From positions 1-64,000 of the forward strand of contig CAYJKQ010000014.1 in assembly GCA_964370815.1 (NCBI GenBank): a stretch of 64,000 bases of DNA, written 5' to 3'. Positions 50,505-60,004 of the stretch are shown here, in pieces. The stretch is from UBA12087 sp964370815 (GTDB lineage: Bacteria > Chloroflexota > Anaerolineae > Anaerolineales > Villigracilaceae). The stretch's first letter is position 1. Every line of letters begins with the position of its first letter. The notes below the pieces were generated by a model that saw nothing but the letters and a program-made list of their open reading frames with translations, had not been told where the DNA came from and ran no database searches. Both the position numbers and the translations under genes were made by a program.

Positions 50505-50824
50505 TGATTTAATTATTATAGAAGGTAAATGATGACAAAGGTCAGTGGTTTGTTGTCGATCAGGCGTAATGAATTTAATCATAGAAGATACGGATAAGAT
50601 ATAATACTACGTGAAGCGTCAGGTCAAGCTGCGGAAAAGACCCCATCAAAGATGTGTCTCGATCTGCCTTGTTCCTGAGAGTGAAATTAACATCAAAATT
50701 CCGGAGGAGCCTCCGGTATTACTGCAGCTTGCATCGAAACTTTATTTCTTTATTGTCCTATCATCACAAGCGACCTCATGGATTTATGTCATTTAAGCAG
50801 CATCCTGCAGGAATGGAGACTGTT
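50505..50824 (+). promoter_or_regulatory. Leader of the second Ig-like lipoprotein gene with a TATAAT box
   Basis: About 320 bp. A perfect TATAAT lies at 50600-50605 with only a weak -35 (TTAATC, 19-bp spacing). The rest is a roughly 210-nt untranslated leader with no recognisable riboswitch. A frame open through this region joins that of the lipoprotein but looks non-coding. Confidence 0.4.
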
Positions 50825-51487
50825 ATGATCCTAAAAATTAAACCTTTCTGGATACCCTCAGCCGCACTCATGCTGGTATTGAGTGCCTGTGCGGGTAAAA
50901 CTTCCACACCCGACACAGCCAGTGTGGATGCCATCTACACCCAGGCTGCCGCAACAGTTGGAGCGAGACTTACTCAGACCGCCAGCATGTTCACAAATAC
51001 ACCACAAGTCTCGCCAACTTCCAACGAACTGTCTGCCACGCAGACACCCCTGATCACAAATACACCTGAAATCACCGGTACAGCGTTCCTGATCAACACA
51101 CAAGTGCCACCCACCCAGGCTTCGTGCGATAATATGGCTTATGTGGCTGATATTACCATTCCCGATGATTCAACGGTAGCACCCGGCTCCAAGTTTATAA
51201 AAACATGGAAAGTTCGCAATAATGGGCAATGCACCTGGACCACAAGCTACCGCCTGATCTACGGATGGTCTGCCAATTGGCCAGAGATAGTAGCAGCGCC
51301 ACCAGCCAATGTTGCCATATCCAAAACGGTTGAGCCTGGTGCGGAGTACGATGTATCGGTCACCCTGACAGCCCCGATCAAGAGTGGTGTCTATTTGGCT
51401 GCTTTCCGGCTGCAAAATGATAAAGGCTACAACTTTGGAACCATCCTTTACGTTCAATTCCAGGTTAATGGCACTGCAACCCCATAA
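50825..51487 (+). CDS. Lipoprotein with one NBR1-type Ig-like domain
   Basis: 220 residues. Lipobox LSAC, the same QAAATVGARLTQTAS-type helix and Thr/Pro linker as the previous lipoprotein, and one Ig-like domain (GSKFIKTWKVRNNGQCTWTT ... LTAPIKSGVYLAAFRLQND). A shorter paralogue of the gene before it. GGAG 7 nt before the ATG is the reason for this start over the longer frame. Confidence 0.82.
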   Translation: MILKIKPFWIPSAALMLVLSACAGKTSTPDTASVDAIYTQAAATVGARLTQTASMFTNTPQVSPTSNELSATQTPLITNTPEITGTAFLINTQVPPTQASCDNMAYVADITIPDDSTVAPGSKFIKTWKVRNNGQCTWTTSYRLIYGWSANWPEIVAAPPANVAISKTVEPGAEYDVSVTLTAPIKSGVYLAAFRLQNDKGYNFGTILYVQFQVNGTATP

Positions 51488-51489
51488 CT

Positions 51490-52536
51490 GTGAGGCAATC
51501 ACTCACTCACTTCGTTAAAACCGAAGCCCATCGCCTGGGCTTCAGCCTGGCGGGAGTAACCTCGCCTGATCCACCGCCCCACCTGTCAACCTTTGAAAAC
51601 TGGTTGGCTATGGGGCGGCATGCTGATATGAGCTACCTGGCAACTGAGCGCGGCAGGTTACGCAGGGCAGACATACGCCTCATCCTGCCTGAATGCCGTT
51701 CGATCCTGACCCTTGGGATCCGTTACCCCGCACCAGTTTTATCGCTTCCTGAACAGGAAGAAATCCCAAAAGGTCAGATCGCGGCCTACGCCTGGGGACC
51801 GGATTATCACCAAGTCTTACCAGAAAAGATGAAAGCCCTGATCAACACTCTTCAAAACCATCTCGGGCAAACTTTCCCTTACCTATGCTATACAGATACC
51901 GGACCAATTTTGGAGCGCGACCTGGCTCAACGCGCCGGGTTAGGATGGATCGGCAAGAATACCTGTCTCATCCATCCTCACATGGGGTCTTATTTCCTCC
52001 TGGCAGAGATCCTGCTGGGAATCGAGCTTGAATTGGATGTTCCCTTTGAAGCTGACCGCTGCGGGAGCTGCACCCGCTGTATCCAAGCCTGCCCGACAGG
52101 CTGCATCCTGCCCGATCGCACACTGGATGCCAGACGATGTATTTCATATCTCAGCATTGAGATGAAAGAGTCGATACCCGAGGAATTGCGTCCAGCTATG
52201 GGAAACTGGGTGTTTGGCTGTGATATCTGCCAGATGGTGTGTCCTTGGAACCACTTTGCAACCCCCGAAGGTGAGGCTGTTCTTTCACAAAGTGCCGGGG
52301 TAGGCAGTCCTAATCTGCTCGAAGAATTAGCTCTGGATGCTCACACTTATAACCAGAAATATAGAGAGAGCGCCCTGATGCGTACACGACGTCACCGCTA
52401 CCTGCGCAATGTGATCGTGGCTCTGTCCAACAGTGGCTGGTCCGAGGCAAACCAACGGGCATTGATGCGTGTGAAGGATGATCCCAATCCCCTTATCAAG
52501 GAGCATGCCACCTGGGCGTTGGCACAATGGATATAA
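51490..52536 (+). CDS. queG: Epoxyqueuosine reductase QueG
   Basis: 348 residues. N-terminal cobalamin-binding region (GFSLAGVTSPDPPPH, GRHADMSYL), the active-site segment GPILERDLAQRAGLGWIGKNT, two [4Fe-4S] sites (CGSCTRCIQACPTGC and CDICQMVCPWN), and a C-terminal HEAT-like part. It performs the last, B12-dependent step in queuosine synthesis. GTG start just after the lipoprotein stop. The window's B12 importer at 60005-62893 would serve this cofactor need. Confidence 0.95.
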   Translation: MRQSLTHFVKTEAHRLGFSLAGVTSPDPPPHLSTFENWLAMGRHADMSYLATERGRLRRADIRLILPECRSILTLGIRYPAPVLSLPEQEEIPKGQIAAYAWGPDYHQVLPEKMKALINTLQNHLGQTFPYLCYTDTGPILERDLAQRAGLGWIGKNTCLIHPHMGSYFLLAEILLGIELELDVPFEADRCGSCTRCIQACPTGCILPDRTLDARRCISYLSIEMKESIPEELRPAMGNWVFGCDICQMVCPWNHFATPEGEAVLSQSAGVGSPNLLEELALDAHTYNQKYRESALMRTRRHRYLRNVIVALSNSGWSEANQRALMRVKDDPNPLIKEHATWALAQWI

Positions 52537-53132
52537 AGAAATTACTCCTGGCAACGAACAATAATGGCAAAGTGGAAGAAATGCGCTCCATCCTGTTCCA
52601 CCTGAATCTTCAACTGTTGACTCCGTCGGAAATTGGTCTCGAACTGCAAGTGAGCGAGGATGGTGCTACTTATGCAGAAAATGCCAGCCTGAAAGCCGTG
52701 GCATTTGCGAAAGCCAGCGGTATTACTTCTCTGGCTGATGATTCCGGGTTGGAGGTGGATGTATTGAACGGCCTGCCGGGGCTTCACTCTCATCGTTTTA
52801 CCCAAAATCCCAGAGCCTCTGATGCCGACCGGCGTAATTATTTACTGGAAATGCTGCAAGGCAAAGACCGTCCCTGGTTGGCACATTTTCACGCCAGCGT
52901 GGCGCTGGCACATCCGAATGGTGTTGTTCAGCTTGCCAGCGGAGAATGCCGGGGGGAGATCATCCCGGACGAGCGTGGAACCAATGGGTTTGGTTACGAT
53001 CCAATCTTCCTGGTCTCAGCGCTTGGACGCAGCATGGCAGAACTGGACATGCAGGAGAAAAATCGCGTCAGTCACCGGGCAAATGCACTACGGAATGCTG
53101 AAGCGATCCTTTCGAAAATGTTGGGAATCTGA
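52527..53132 (+). CDS. rdgB: XTP/dITP diphosphatase (RdgB/HAM1)
   Basis: 201 residues. LLLATNNNGKVEEMRSIL, SLADDSGLEVDVLNGLPGLHS and GTNGFGYDPIFLV are the family hallmarks. It removes deaminated purine triphosphates. Overlaps the queG end by 10 bp. Confidence 0.95.
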   Translation: MDIKKLLLATNNNGKVEEMRSILFHLNLQLLTPSEIGLELQVSEDGATYAENASLKAVAFAKASGITSLADDSGLEVDVLNGLPGLHSHRFTQNPRASDADRRNYLLEMLQGKDRPWLAHFHASVALAHPNGVVQLASGECRGEIIPDERGTNGFGYDPIFLVSALGRSMAELDMQEKNRVSHRANALRNAEAILSKMLGI

Positions 53133-53204
53133 GATGCGGAAGACCGCCTGCTTATTGTCGGGAAGATCAGATTTAAAAATTATTGTCGATCAGTTGTATC
53201 TTTT

Positions 53205-53981
53205 TTATGCCCCCGGTATGTAATCAAAGCTTTTAATAAAGATATTCAAAATACCTGCCACCCGGCGAGGTTGTTCCAGCATGACCATGTGTCCGGCTGA
53301 ATCGATGGTTTGCAAGGCTGCATTTGGGATCTTGGCAGCCATCGCTTCGGAATAGCGTATGGGGGTCATCTTATCTTCGGTGCCACACACGATCAAGGTA
53401 GGTCTATTGACCTCAGGCAAACGCTGGATGACATCAAAATTATTACATGCCTGCAGGTCTCCTGATAGAACAGCCGGACGGGTTTCTCCTAATTGGCGGG
53501 CAGCCAATTTTATTAAAGCCCCATCCGCCTGGGGACCATAGCTCCAATCTACTATTGCCTGGATGGTTAGCGGGACTGTGGCTGGGAGTGCCAATCCATC
53601 CAGAATGGCTTGGGCAACCCGCAGACGGGCATTCGAAGCGATCAATCCCATCCCGATCATATAATCCGGATGGTTGAGAGCAATATCCAAAGAAATGCCG
53701 CCACCCATCGAATGCCCGACAAATATTGCTTTATAAAATCCGAGCTCATTCATAAAATCCAACAAACAGCGGCTGTACTCCGGGATGGAATGTTTACCCA
53801 TTCCAGGTGATTTTCCGTGCCCTGGCAGATCGATCGCCAGCATACGCTGCCCGGGTAAACGGCGAATCTCTGCAGGCCAGGAAAGATGTGTGCCCCCGGC
53901 GCCATGAATCAGGATGACCGGGGGACAGTTGCGTTCATGAGGGTTGTGAGCAAAATAATATAATCCGGCTGCAACAGGCAT
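53205..53981 (-). CDS. Alpha/beta hydrolase
   Basis: 258 residues. Oxyanion region HGAGGTHLSW, nucleophile elbow GHSMGG, acidic residue in CGTEDKMTP and catalytic His in SAGHMVMLEQP. No signal peptide. Substrate unknown; resembles esterase/BioH/MenH-like enzymes in layout. Convergent with rdgB, monocistronic. Confidence 0.87.
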   Translation of the reverse strand: MPVAAGLYYFAHNPHERNCPPVILIHGAGGTHLSWPAEIRRLPGQRMLAIDLPGHGKSPGMGKHSIPEYSRCLLDFMNELGFYKAIFVGHSMGGGISLDIALNHPDYMIGMGLIASNARLRVAQAILDGLALPATVPLTIQAIVDWSYGPQADGALIKLAARQLGETRPAVLSGDLQACNNFDVIQRLPEVNRPTLIVCGTEDKMTPIRYSEAMAAKIPNAALQTIDSAGHMVMLEQPRRVAGILNIFIKSFDYIPGA

Positions 53982-54072
53982 CTTTTTTATCCATTTCTTA
54001 TGAGAATGATTTTTCTTACCAAGCGTGTTACATATTGGAGCAGCGACTTTTTCGCTGAGAGGAATGAAGATA

Positions 54073-55548
54073 CTATATAACTAACGGGGTTCTAGAGGTT
54101 GAGTTTGATACCAGTCCGGAGACTCCCAACAACATACCAAAATTTAGCCAGATGTTGGGCATGGCAAATGAATCCTGGGTGAGACAAAATAATATTAGAA
54201 CAATCCATGTGAATATTCCTGTAACCCAAAAAAAACGGGTTTCTATGCCTGGCGCGTTGCTGAAGGTCAGTATCTTACCGAGCACGAAAAGCAGGAACCC
54301 CAAGAACGCCCCCAAACCCAGGATTCCGGTTTCCGCGATTATCCGTACGAAAAGGTTCTTGGTGTTCGGGTAAATTGAATTAGTAGGAGACAGGAGTGTT
54401 GAGATTTCCGGGATGAATGTTTTTGACCAATCGGGTAGGTTCGAGTACAAATAGAAACCCGATGCTCCCAAGCCAACCCCCGTCCAGGGGTGTTGACTGA
54501 AGGTCTCCATCCCTGACCAGGAATAAGCCAGGCGCGGACCAGCGTAAATATCAATGACATATTCAACCAGATTGCTCTTGCGTGACTGCCATATTCTTGA
54601 AAAATATGTATTATTTCCAAGCGCCTGCAGGCTAAGACCTAATAGAACGATCAATCCTAAAATAATCCCTAAACGAATGGCAAATGCAGGCAGTTTTTTG
54701 GGTTTTTGATCTTGATCTGGAATGAGAGGTCGTTTCCACCAATCCCAGACCTGGATAAATTTCTGACGCCCAAAAAAAAGGGCTGTAAGGAAGCAGGCAA
54801 TCAGCACCATTAACAGTCCGCTGCGGGAATATGTCAAGACCAAGAGAAAAACTGACATGGCAATCAAAACAAATTCCAACCAACGCCATCGTGTCAGGCT
54901 GAATCCGGTCAAAATGGAAGCGAATAACCAGGGTAAATATATTACGGCGATCTGACCTGCCAGCCAGGAAGGTTCAAAGGCAAAGCCCGGTATGCGCAAA
55001 TTTTTTAACGAAATTCCAGAGATGGAAAACAGCTTTTGGATGAGATCCAGGGAATTTTCGGTCATGAACCAGCCTGAATAGACAAGCAATTGGACAAAAC
55101 CCCATAGAAATGAGATGAACAAACCCAGATACAACCATTTCAGACTGGCCAATAACCCAGCCTGGCTGCGAGTAGTCCAGCTGGCATAAAAGAAAAAAGC
55201 CAACCCGATCATCACTGTAATTGCAGAGCGTAAGAACCTCCCCCAATATACCTGGCCGCGCAATTCAAGCGGAGCATAAAAAGCACCAGCGAATGCTGTT
55301 GCTATGATGATCAGAATAAATACAAACAGCGGGGTAAAAACAGCATGCCAGATCTTGATCTTTTTCTTCCAGATTTGAAGCAAAAGCAGAGGCAGCATCA
55401 GAAGCATTGGGTAAATCGAAAGCGGACGCACCTGGGTTTCCTGCCCTACAAATGGCATAAAAGGGAAGCTGGTGACAGGCAGACTAACCAGTGCCAATCC
55501 CCACAGGAAATCTATACACTTGTCCAGCCGATCCTTACTGACTAGCAT
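54073..55548 (-). CDS. O-antigen ligase/polymerase-like membrane protein (Wzy/WaaL family)
   Basis: 491 residues with about 12 membrane segments. The conserved Wzy_C loop is seen as TYSRSGLLMVLIACF and HPWTGVGLGASGFY. It would polymerise or ligate surface polysaccharide on the outside of the membrane. Overlaps the Wzz-like gene by 14 bp; last gene of locus B. Confidence 0.87.
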   Translation of the reverse strand: MLVSKDRLDKCIDFLWGLALVSLPVTSFPFMPFVGQETQVRPLSIYPMLLMLPLLLLQIWKKKIKIWHAVFTPLFVFILIIIATAFAGAFYAPLELRGQVYWGRFLRSAITVMIGLAFFFYASWTTRSQAGLLASLKWLYLGLFISFLWGFVQLLVYSGWFMTENSLDLIQKLFSISGISLKNLRIPGFAFEPSWLAGQIAVIYLPWLFASILTGFSLTRWRWLEFVLIAMSVFLLVLTYSRSGLLMVLIACFLTALFFGRQKFIQVWDWWKRPLIPDQDQKPKKLPAFAIRLGIILGLIVLLGLSLQALGNNTYFSRIWQSRKSNLVEYVIDIYAGPRLAYSWSGMETFSQHPWTGVGLGASGFYLYSNLPDWSKTFIPEISTLLSPTNSIYPNTKNLFVRIIAETGILGLGAFLGFLLFVLGKILTFSNAPGIETRFFWVTGIFTWIVLILFCLTQDSFAMPNIWLNFGMLLGVSGLVSNSTSRTPLVI

Positions 55549-56266
55549 TATTCTCCTTGCGGGAGCCCACGAACAAGAGCACCAGCAGGGTTATGACCCA
55601 GGCAATCATGGCTCCACCCAGGATGGCGATCAATGAATTAAACGTGCGCTTGACAGGGATCTGTTGTGACTGGCTCAGATTAAGCTGCAGGTAGGGGCTG
55701 ATGCCCAGGGATTCCTGTTCCAAAGTCCTTATCCGGTCAACCAGACCAGATTCTGAAGGCAATTGGAGCAAGGTGGTTTGGGCAACCAGTAATTGGTTGG
55801 CAATATCCACTCCATGCAAAGAACGCTCATAGAATGCATGAGCCCAGGCAGATGCCAACCGTGCAGCCTTTCTGGCATCCGGATCATCCACCCAGAAGTG
55901 CCATGCACCGTCACTGGGTTGACTAAGTTGCAGCCGACCTGCACGCAAGCTCGAGATGGTTGTGCCCGGGTTCTGATCCACGACCATTTGCAGGGTGGCA
56001 TCGTCCCAGGCAACCTGCATTATTTTTTGGGTCTCGCGCGAAAGATAGGTCATCAGGTCGCGCTCGGTGTTTGCATCCGGCCAGGCTTGTTCGAGATTGT
56101 GATCAACTGTTACTGTCGCCTGAGCACGGTACATGGGTGGAAAAATATAAAAAACAACACTTCCTAGCAAAGCACCTAAGAGGGTTGCCAATAACCAGAC
56201 TCGCCAAGCTTGCAACACCTGGACCAAATCCTCATTGGATGGAGACCTTAGCAGCCATGCTTTCAT
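55535..56266 (-). CDS. Wzz-like chain-length determinant
   Basis: 243 residues: an N-terminal cytoplasmic part, membrane span (VWLLATLLGALLGSVVFYI), extracytoplasmic coiled region to about residue 205, and a second span (LIALLGGAMIAWVITLLV-like). This is the two-span polysaccharide copolymerase plan without a tyrosine kinase domain. It works with the neighbouring Wzy-like enzyme. Confidence 0.82.
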   Translation of the reverse strand: MKAWLLRSPSNEDLVQVLQAWRVWLLATLLGALLGSVVFYIFPPMYRAQATVTVDHNLEQAWPDANTERDLMTYLSRETQKIMQVAWDDATLQMVVDQNPGTTISSLRAGRLQLSQPSDGAWHFWVDDPDARKAARLASAWAHAFYERSLHGVDIANQLLVAQTTLLQLPSESGLVDRIRTLEQESLGISPYLQLNLSQSQQIPVKRTFNSLIAILGGAMIAWVITLLVLLFVGSRKENNASQ

Positions 56267-56269
56267 TGG

Positions 56270-57040
56270 TCAGGATCCTTTTCTTAATTTTATTTGCAAA
56301 CGTTGTCTCCAAACCGGGGCAATTATTTTGCGAAGCAGGTACTTGGCGGGTAGAATGGAAAACCAATTGCCTCCATCACGGTAATGAACGCGCAGCATTT
56401 CAGGCCAGCAGCGTGAATCTGCAACCACGGTTTTTCCCTGTGTGTGCAGACGAAAATTAGCCCATAATTGGCGGGTGTAAAGAAGCCGGGAAACTGAGGC
56501 AATGCGCACCCAGAGATCATAATCCATGGCAAAGAAGAAAGATGGGTCCAGCGGACCGACCTTCTTCCAGATTTCCGCCCGGAAGAAGGCAGCCTGTTGT
56601 GGAATGTGGACATATCCCCTGCGCAGGCGTTTGTAATCTGTTTGGGCGGCCGGGAAGGCACCAATTATTTTTCCGTTTTCGTCAATAAAATTTGTATCTC
56701 CATAAACCAGGCCGGCATCCGGGTTGGCCTGCAATAGCGCCAGGGCTGCAGAAACAGCACCAGGAGCGTACGTATCATCTGAATTCAACCAGGCTAGAAC
56801 ATCTCCTTGTGCCCTGGAAAAACCTTTATTGATGGCATCGGTCTGCCCCTGGTCTTTTTCGGAAACCCACCAGGCCAGGCGATGGGCATACTTTTGGATG
56901 ATCTCCTGGCTGCCATCCGAGGAGCCACCATCTACGATGATATATTCCAGGTGCGGATGATCCTGATCAAGGACTGATCGGATGGTGTCTTCAAGATAAC
57001 GGGCTTGATTAAAGGAAGGAGTTATGATCGATACAAGCAT
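56270..57040 (-). CDS. Family 2 glycosyltransferase
   Basis: 256 residues, GT-A fold: SIITPSFNQARYLEDTIRSVL, EYIIVDGGSSDGSQEII, and the metal-binding WLNSDDTYAPGA. A donor- or acceptor-side helix follows. Part of polysaccharide locus B. Its start overlaps the cyclo-ligase gene by 19 bp. Confidence 0.88.
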   Translation of the reverse strand: MLVSIITPSFNQARYLEDTIRSVLDQDHPHLEYIIVDGGSSDGSQEIIQKYAHRLAWWVSEKDQGQTDAINKGFSRAQGDVLAWLNSDDTYAPGAVSAALALLQANPDAGLVYGDTNFIDENGKIIGAFPAAQTDYKRLRRGYVHIPQQAAFFRAEIWKKVGPLDPSFFFAMDYDLWVRIASVSRLLYTRQLWANFRLHTQGKTVVADSRCWPEMLRVHYRDGGNWFSILPAKYLLRKIIAPVWRQRLQIKLRKGS

Positions 57041-57627
57041 GAATTAGTCCGGATGTCGTTTAAAGATGATTCTACCCCATTTTCTGTGACAAGATACTTG
57101 ACCGGGACATCATATTCCTGATGTGGCAGGTCTGGTAGCAGGAGAGCCTGATAGGTGACTCCCAAGCTGATAAGGGGATGCTGCCCGGATAGAAATCGAT
57201 CATAAAATCCACCACCGTATCCCAATCTCCAACCATGCAGATCAAAAGCCAGACCAGGCGTCAGCACCAGCTCAACCTGATCGGCAGGGATAACCGGCAA
57301 AGCGGGATCAGGTTCAAGCATGCCAAAGCGATGCCGGAGCAATCGCCCTGGAATGAAAGGGTGAAAGAGCATGCGGCTATGCGGCTGGATGCGAGGTAGC
57401 AGCCAGTTTTTTTGCGGGTGGTTCTCCATCAGCGAAAGCAGATCAACTTCATCACGCATGGGTAGATAGGATAGAATAATCACAGCATTCTGGAAAACTT
57501 CCCAGGTTTCAATTTGGTGACAGATCATCAGGCTGGCTTTAAGATGGTAGTCTTTCCCCAGGGAGGCGCGTTTTTCCCGGCAGCTTTGCCTTAATTGTTT
57601 TTTTATATCTGTAATATTTTCAGGCAT
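57022..57627 (-). CDS. 5-formyltetrahydrofolate cyclo-ligase
   Basis: 201 residues. The ATP site GGGFYDRFLSG preceded by LVLTPGLAFDLHGWRLGYG is diagnostic, as is SYLPMRDEVDLLSL. It recycles 5-formyl-THF to methenyl-THF. Its location beside polysaccharide genes appears accidental. Confidence 0.92.
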   Translation of the reverse strand: MPENITDIKKQLRQSCREKRASLGKDYHLKASLMICHQIETWEVFQNAVIILSYLPMRDEVDLLSLMENHPQKNWLLPRIQPHSRMLFHPFIPGRLLRHRFGMLEPDPALPVIPADQVELVLTPGLAFDLHGWRLGYGGGFYDRFLSGQHPLISLGVTYQALLLPDLPHQEYDVPVKYLVTENGVESSLNDIRTNSCLYRS

Positions 57628-57653
57628 GCATTATCCTTGATTCAGGAATAATC

Positions 57654-58469
57654 TCAGGGCAGCCCATCTGCGTAAAGTGGCAGGCTGATCGGACGCCAGA
57701 TTTCCACGCCTCCAAAACCTGTCAAACCCAGCTCCCGATTGGCAGGGTTCGTCCAGTCGTAAAGGATGCCAATCCCGGGATTGTCAGGGTCATACAACAG
57801 GTATTCTAGGACTACAAACCCAGACTCGGTAAAATTATTGGTGACCGAGTAAGCCCGTCCGTCGGAATCCACCCGGGTTACAACCAGTACATGAGAATAA
57901 TCCCCTTGAAATCCGGAGTAGATATAAACCAGGTCGCCTGCCCTGAGAGGAAATTGACTGTAATCGATCTGATCAATGGGCTGGTCGCTATGCAGCCATT
58001 CAAATTGACCGGCAGGGAAGGTGTTCTGCAATAATAACCCGTCTTCCTCCGGTTTGAGCAGCCAAAAATCATGCAAGTCGGTGGCCTGGCTGAGAATGCC
58101 CGCATCCTTCAATATGGAAATTGCCAGGGGACCGCACATATTGGATGGATAACCACCAAAGGGGGCAGGGGCATACCCCAGGTTGGCTGCCACCTGCCAG
58201 GTTTCGGTTTCTGTTTGGGCAAGGTAGTTGAGTGAAACTTCATGGAGACGCTGGAGTTGTGCAGCCACCAGATCCGGAGTGGGTTGAAGCGTGGGGGTTA
58301 TAGACGAATTTGGGCTGGCTATAAAAGGAATGATGGATGGAATTACGCTGGCAGTGGCTGAGGCCAGATCTCCCAGAGATCCATCGTCAGGATTTGCAGA
58401 AAAACAGCCTGTCAGACCCATGAGACCAATCAGTACAGTCAGATAACCGAATAAAGAAATTCGTTTCAT
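57654..58469 (-). CDS. Lipoprotein with papain-fold/CHAP-like domain
   Basis: 271 residues. Lipobox LTGC, Ser/Thr/Pro linker, then a domain with SNMCGPLAISILKDAG (candidate nucleophile Cys) and DYSHVLVVTRVDSDG (candidate His), the arrangement of C39/CHAP/NlpC-like cysteine peptidases. It may cut peptidoglycan or a peptide outside the cell. Not certain; a non-catalytic relative is possible. Confidence 0.65.
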   Translation of the reverse strand: MKRISLFGYLTVLIGLMGLTGCFSANPDDGSLGDLASATASVIPSIIPFIASPNSSITPTLQPTPDLVAAQLQRLHEVSLNYLAQTETETWQVAANLGYAPAPFGGYPSNMCGPLAISILKDAGILSQATDLHDFWLLKPEEDGLLLQNTFPAGQFEWLHSDQPIDQIDYSQFPLRAGDLVYIYSGFQGDYSHVLVVTRVDSDGRAYSVTNNFTESGFVVLEYLLYDPDNPGIGILYDWTNPANRELGLTGFGGVEIWRPISLPLYADGLP

Positions 58470-58496
58470 CGCCGGGTTTCTTGGGTGCAGAAATCT

Positions 58497-59549
58497 CTAC
58501 CCCAGGCGTGCTTTAAATTCCATTATGGCCGGGATGGGTGTGGGATCCTCCCCATAGGCAATAGCAAGGTAAAATGCCAGGTAATCGCCAAAGTGGAGAG
58601 CACTCCACTGATGAGCCAATGGATTATCCCCCGGGGCGGTGTAATCATTGGTGTTCAAGCCTTCGAGCATAAAGGTTTTTTGAGTCAATTTGGAGCGGAG
58701 TCTATTACGGGGATGATCCGACTGGGCTCGCAAGAAAACGGTGGCAATGCGGCTGAGGGTGTCTTCCGGATTGGTGAGACCAGCCAGTGTATTGTGGTCG
58801 GCTTCCGGTAAGGCTTCAAAACCTGCGCCAGCTTTAGCCAGCTCGTTGATCTGACCTTTCCAGCGTCGGGCAACTGGCGCAAGAACGCCCGACCCCAGGA
58901 TATTCACCCAGCGTCCCTGTAACTGTCCCGCCAGGCGTTTGGCAGGATTAAGACTGGCAGCGATGGATGGATGCAGATTTTTTTGCTGAGTGGTCATTTC
59001 TGCAAGGGCTGAGGTAAGGTCAGCAGTCGGGTCGGGCGTCAACCCCAGGCGGGCAAAGACCGACAACAACAAGCCAAATGAAAAACCAACAGCAGAGCGC
59101 GGCTGCCCTTTATGGTCAAAAAGCCAGAGTGGGGCTCCGATCTGACCAGCCCTGGCAGCCAATTTTCCACCAGTGGTGATCAGCATCAGTTTGCAGTTGT
59201 TATTCATACCAGTTTCATACGAATCCAGAGTCTCTTCGGTGTTTCCAGAATGAGAGGAGGCTATCAACAGTGTTTCCGGTCCATTAGCCCAGGCTGGCAA
59301 GCCATAATCCCGGTGGACAAAGACCGGTACCTTGCAGGCGGTCAGCAGGTAAGCTGACAATAGATCGGCTGCGATGGCTGAGCCACCCATCCCTGCGATC
59401 ACCACACGCTGAATGCCCTGCCAGGCTGGCAAGGGAGAATGGCTGGCAAGTTCCCAGGCGAAACCCAGTTGATGTGGCAGGCTATCGATCTCAGCCAGCA
59501 TATTCTGGGAGTCAAGTTTTTTTAAGATATCGGGGTCATCAAGCATCAT
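58497..59549 (-). CDS. Bifunctional phosphoglucose/phosphomannose isomerase (SIS domain)
   Basis: 350 residues. First SIS domain with IAGMGGSAIAADLL and ASSHSGNTEETLDSYE, and second half with LPEADHNTLAG carrying the catalytic Glu and His. This is the archaeal/crenarchaeal-type PGI/PMI. It links glucose-6-P, fructose-6-P and mannose-6-P and so feeds both central metabolism and sugar-nucleotide supply. Two consecutive ATG codons at the start. Confidence 0.9.
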   Translation of the reverse strand: MMLDDPDILKKLDSQNMLAEIDSLPHQLGFAWELASHSPLPAWQGIQRVVIAGMGGSAIAADLLSAYLLTACKVPVFVHRDYGLPAWANGPETLLIASSHSGNTEETLDSYETGMNNNCKLMLITTGGKLAARAGQIGAPLWLFDHKGQPRSAVGFSFGLLLSVFARLGLTPDPTADLTSALAEMTTQQKNLHPSIAASLNPAKRLAGQLQGRWVNILGSGVLAPVARRWKGQINELAKAGAGFEALPEADHNTLAGLTNPEDTLSRIATVFLRAQSDHPRNRLRSKLTQKTFMLEGLNTNDYTAPGDNPLAHQWSALHFGDYLAFYLAIAYGEDPTPIPAIMEFKARLG

Positions 59550-59580
59550 GCTTATGATTATATTCCTAATTAACCAACAG

Positions 59581-59599
59581 GGCGGGAATTACTCCCGCC
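59581..59599. other. Short GC-rich hairpin
   Basis: Arms GGCGGGA and TCCCGCC with a 5-nt loop, between the DUF4177-like gene and the isomerase gene. No U tract, so not a standard terminator. Confidence 0.45.
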
Positions 59600-59641
59600 A
59601 GCGAAGTCTATTATCCACAAGAGATCAATCCCGCTTTATTA

Positions 59642-59854
59642 TTATTCCTGGGGGCGCTTGAAAATGTAACTGCGATAAATCGCATGCGAAGGAGCTTCGG
59701 TGACCACCAATTCCCAACCTTCCTGACCAAGTTTGGTGATCAAGGTATTAACAGGCATTGTGGCTTTGGCTGTTGCCGGGAACCAACCTTCTTCTCTCGG
59801 GTTTCTCAGGTATACAACCCATCCATAAAGAAGTTTCGTGTCATCAAAGATCAA
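59642..59854 (-). CDS. DUF4177-like small protein, N-terminus apparently broken
   Basis: 70 residues from a TTG; LGQEGWELVVTEAPSH then YIFKRPQE is the DUF4177-type ending. The frame extends upstream through KWEYAR, which is how such proteins begin. The codon before K is TAA and the one before that is ATG (59876-59878), with AGGAAGG 7 nt upstream: ATG-TAA-K-W-E-Y. The natural start is therefore followed at once by a stop. Either codon 2 has mutated, or translation restarts at the TTG eight codons on. Confidence 0.5.
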   Translation of the reverse strand: MIFDDTKLLYGWVVYLRNPREEGWFPATAKATMPVNTLITKLGQEGWELVVTEAPSHAIYRSYIFKRPQE

Positions 59855-60004
59855 CCTGGCATATTCCCATTTTTACATGTGGGTGCCTTCCTACAACAAC
59901 ATCCAGTATGTTGCGATTATAGAGCAAAAAGCCTCTTCAAGCAACTGTATGTTGAACCCCGGGCAGGATCATTAATATATATGAGCTGCCACCCGCTTAA
60001 ATTA

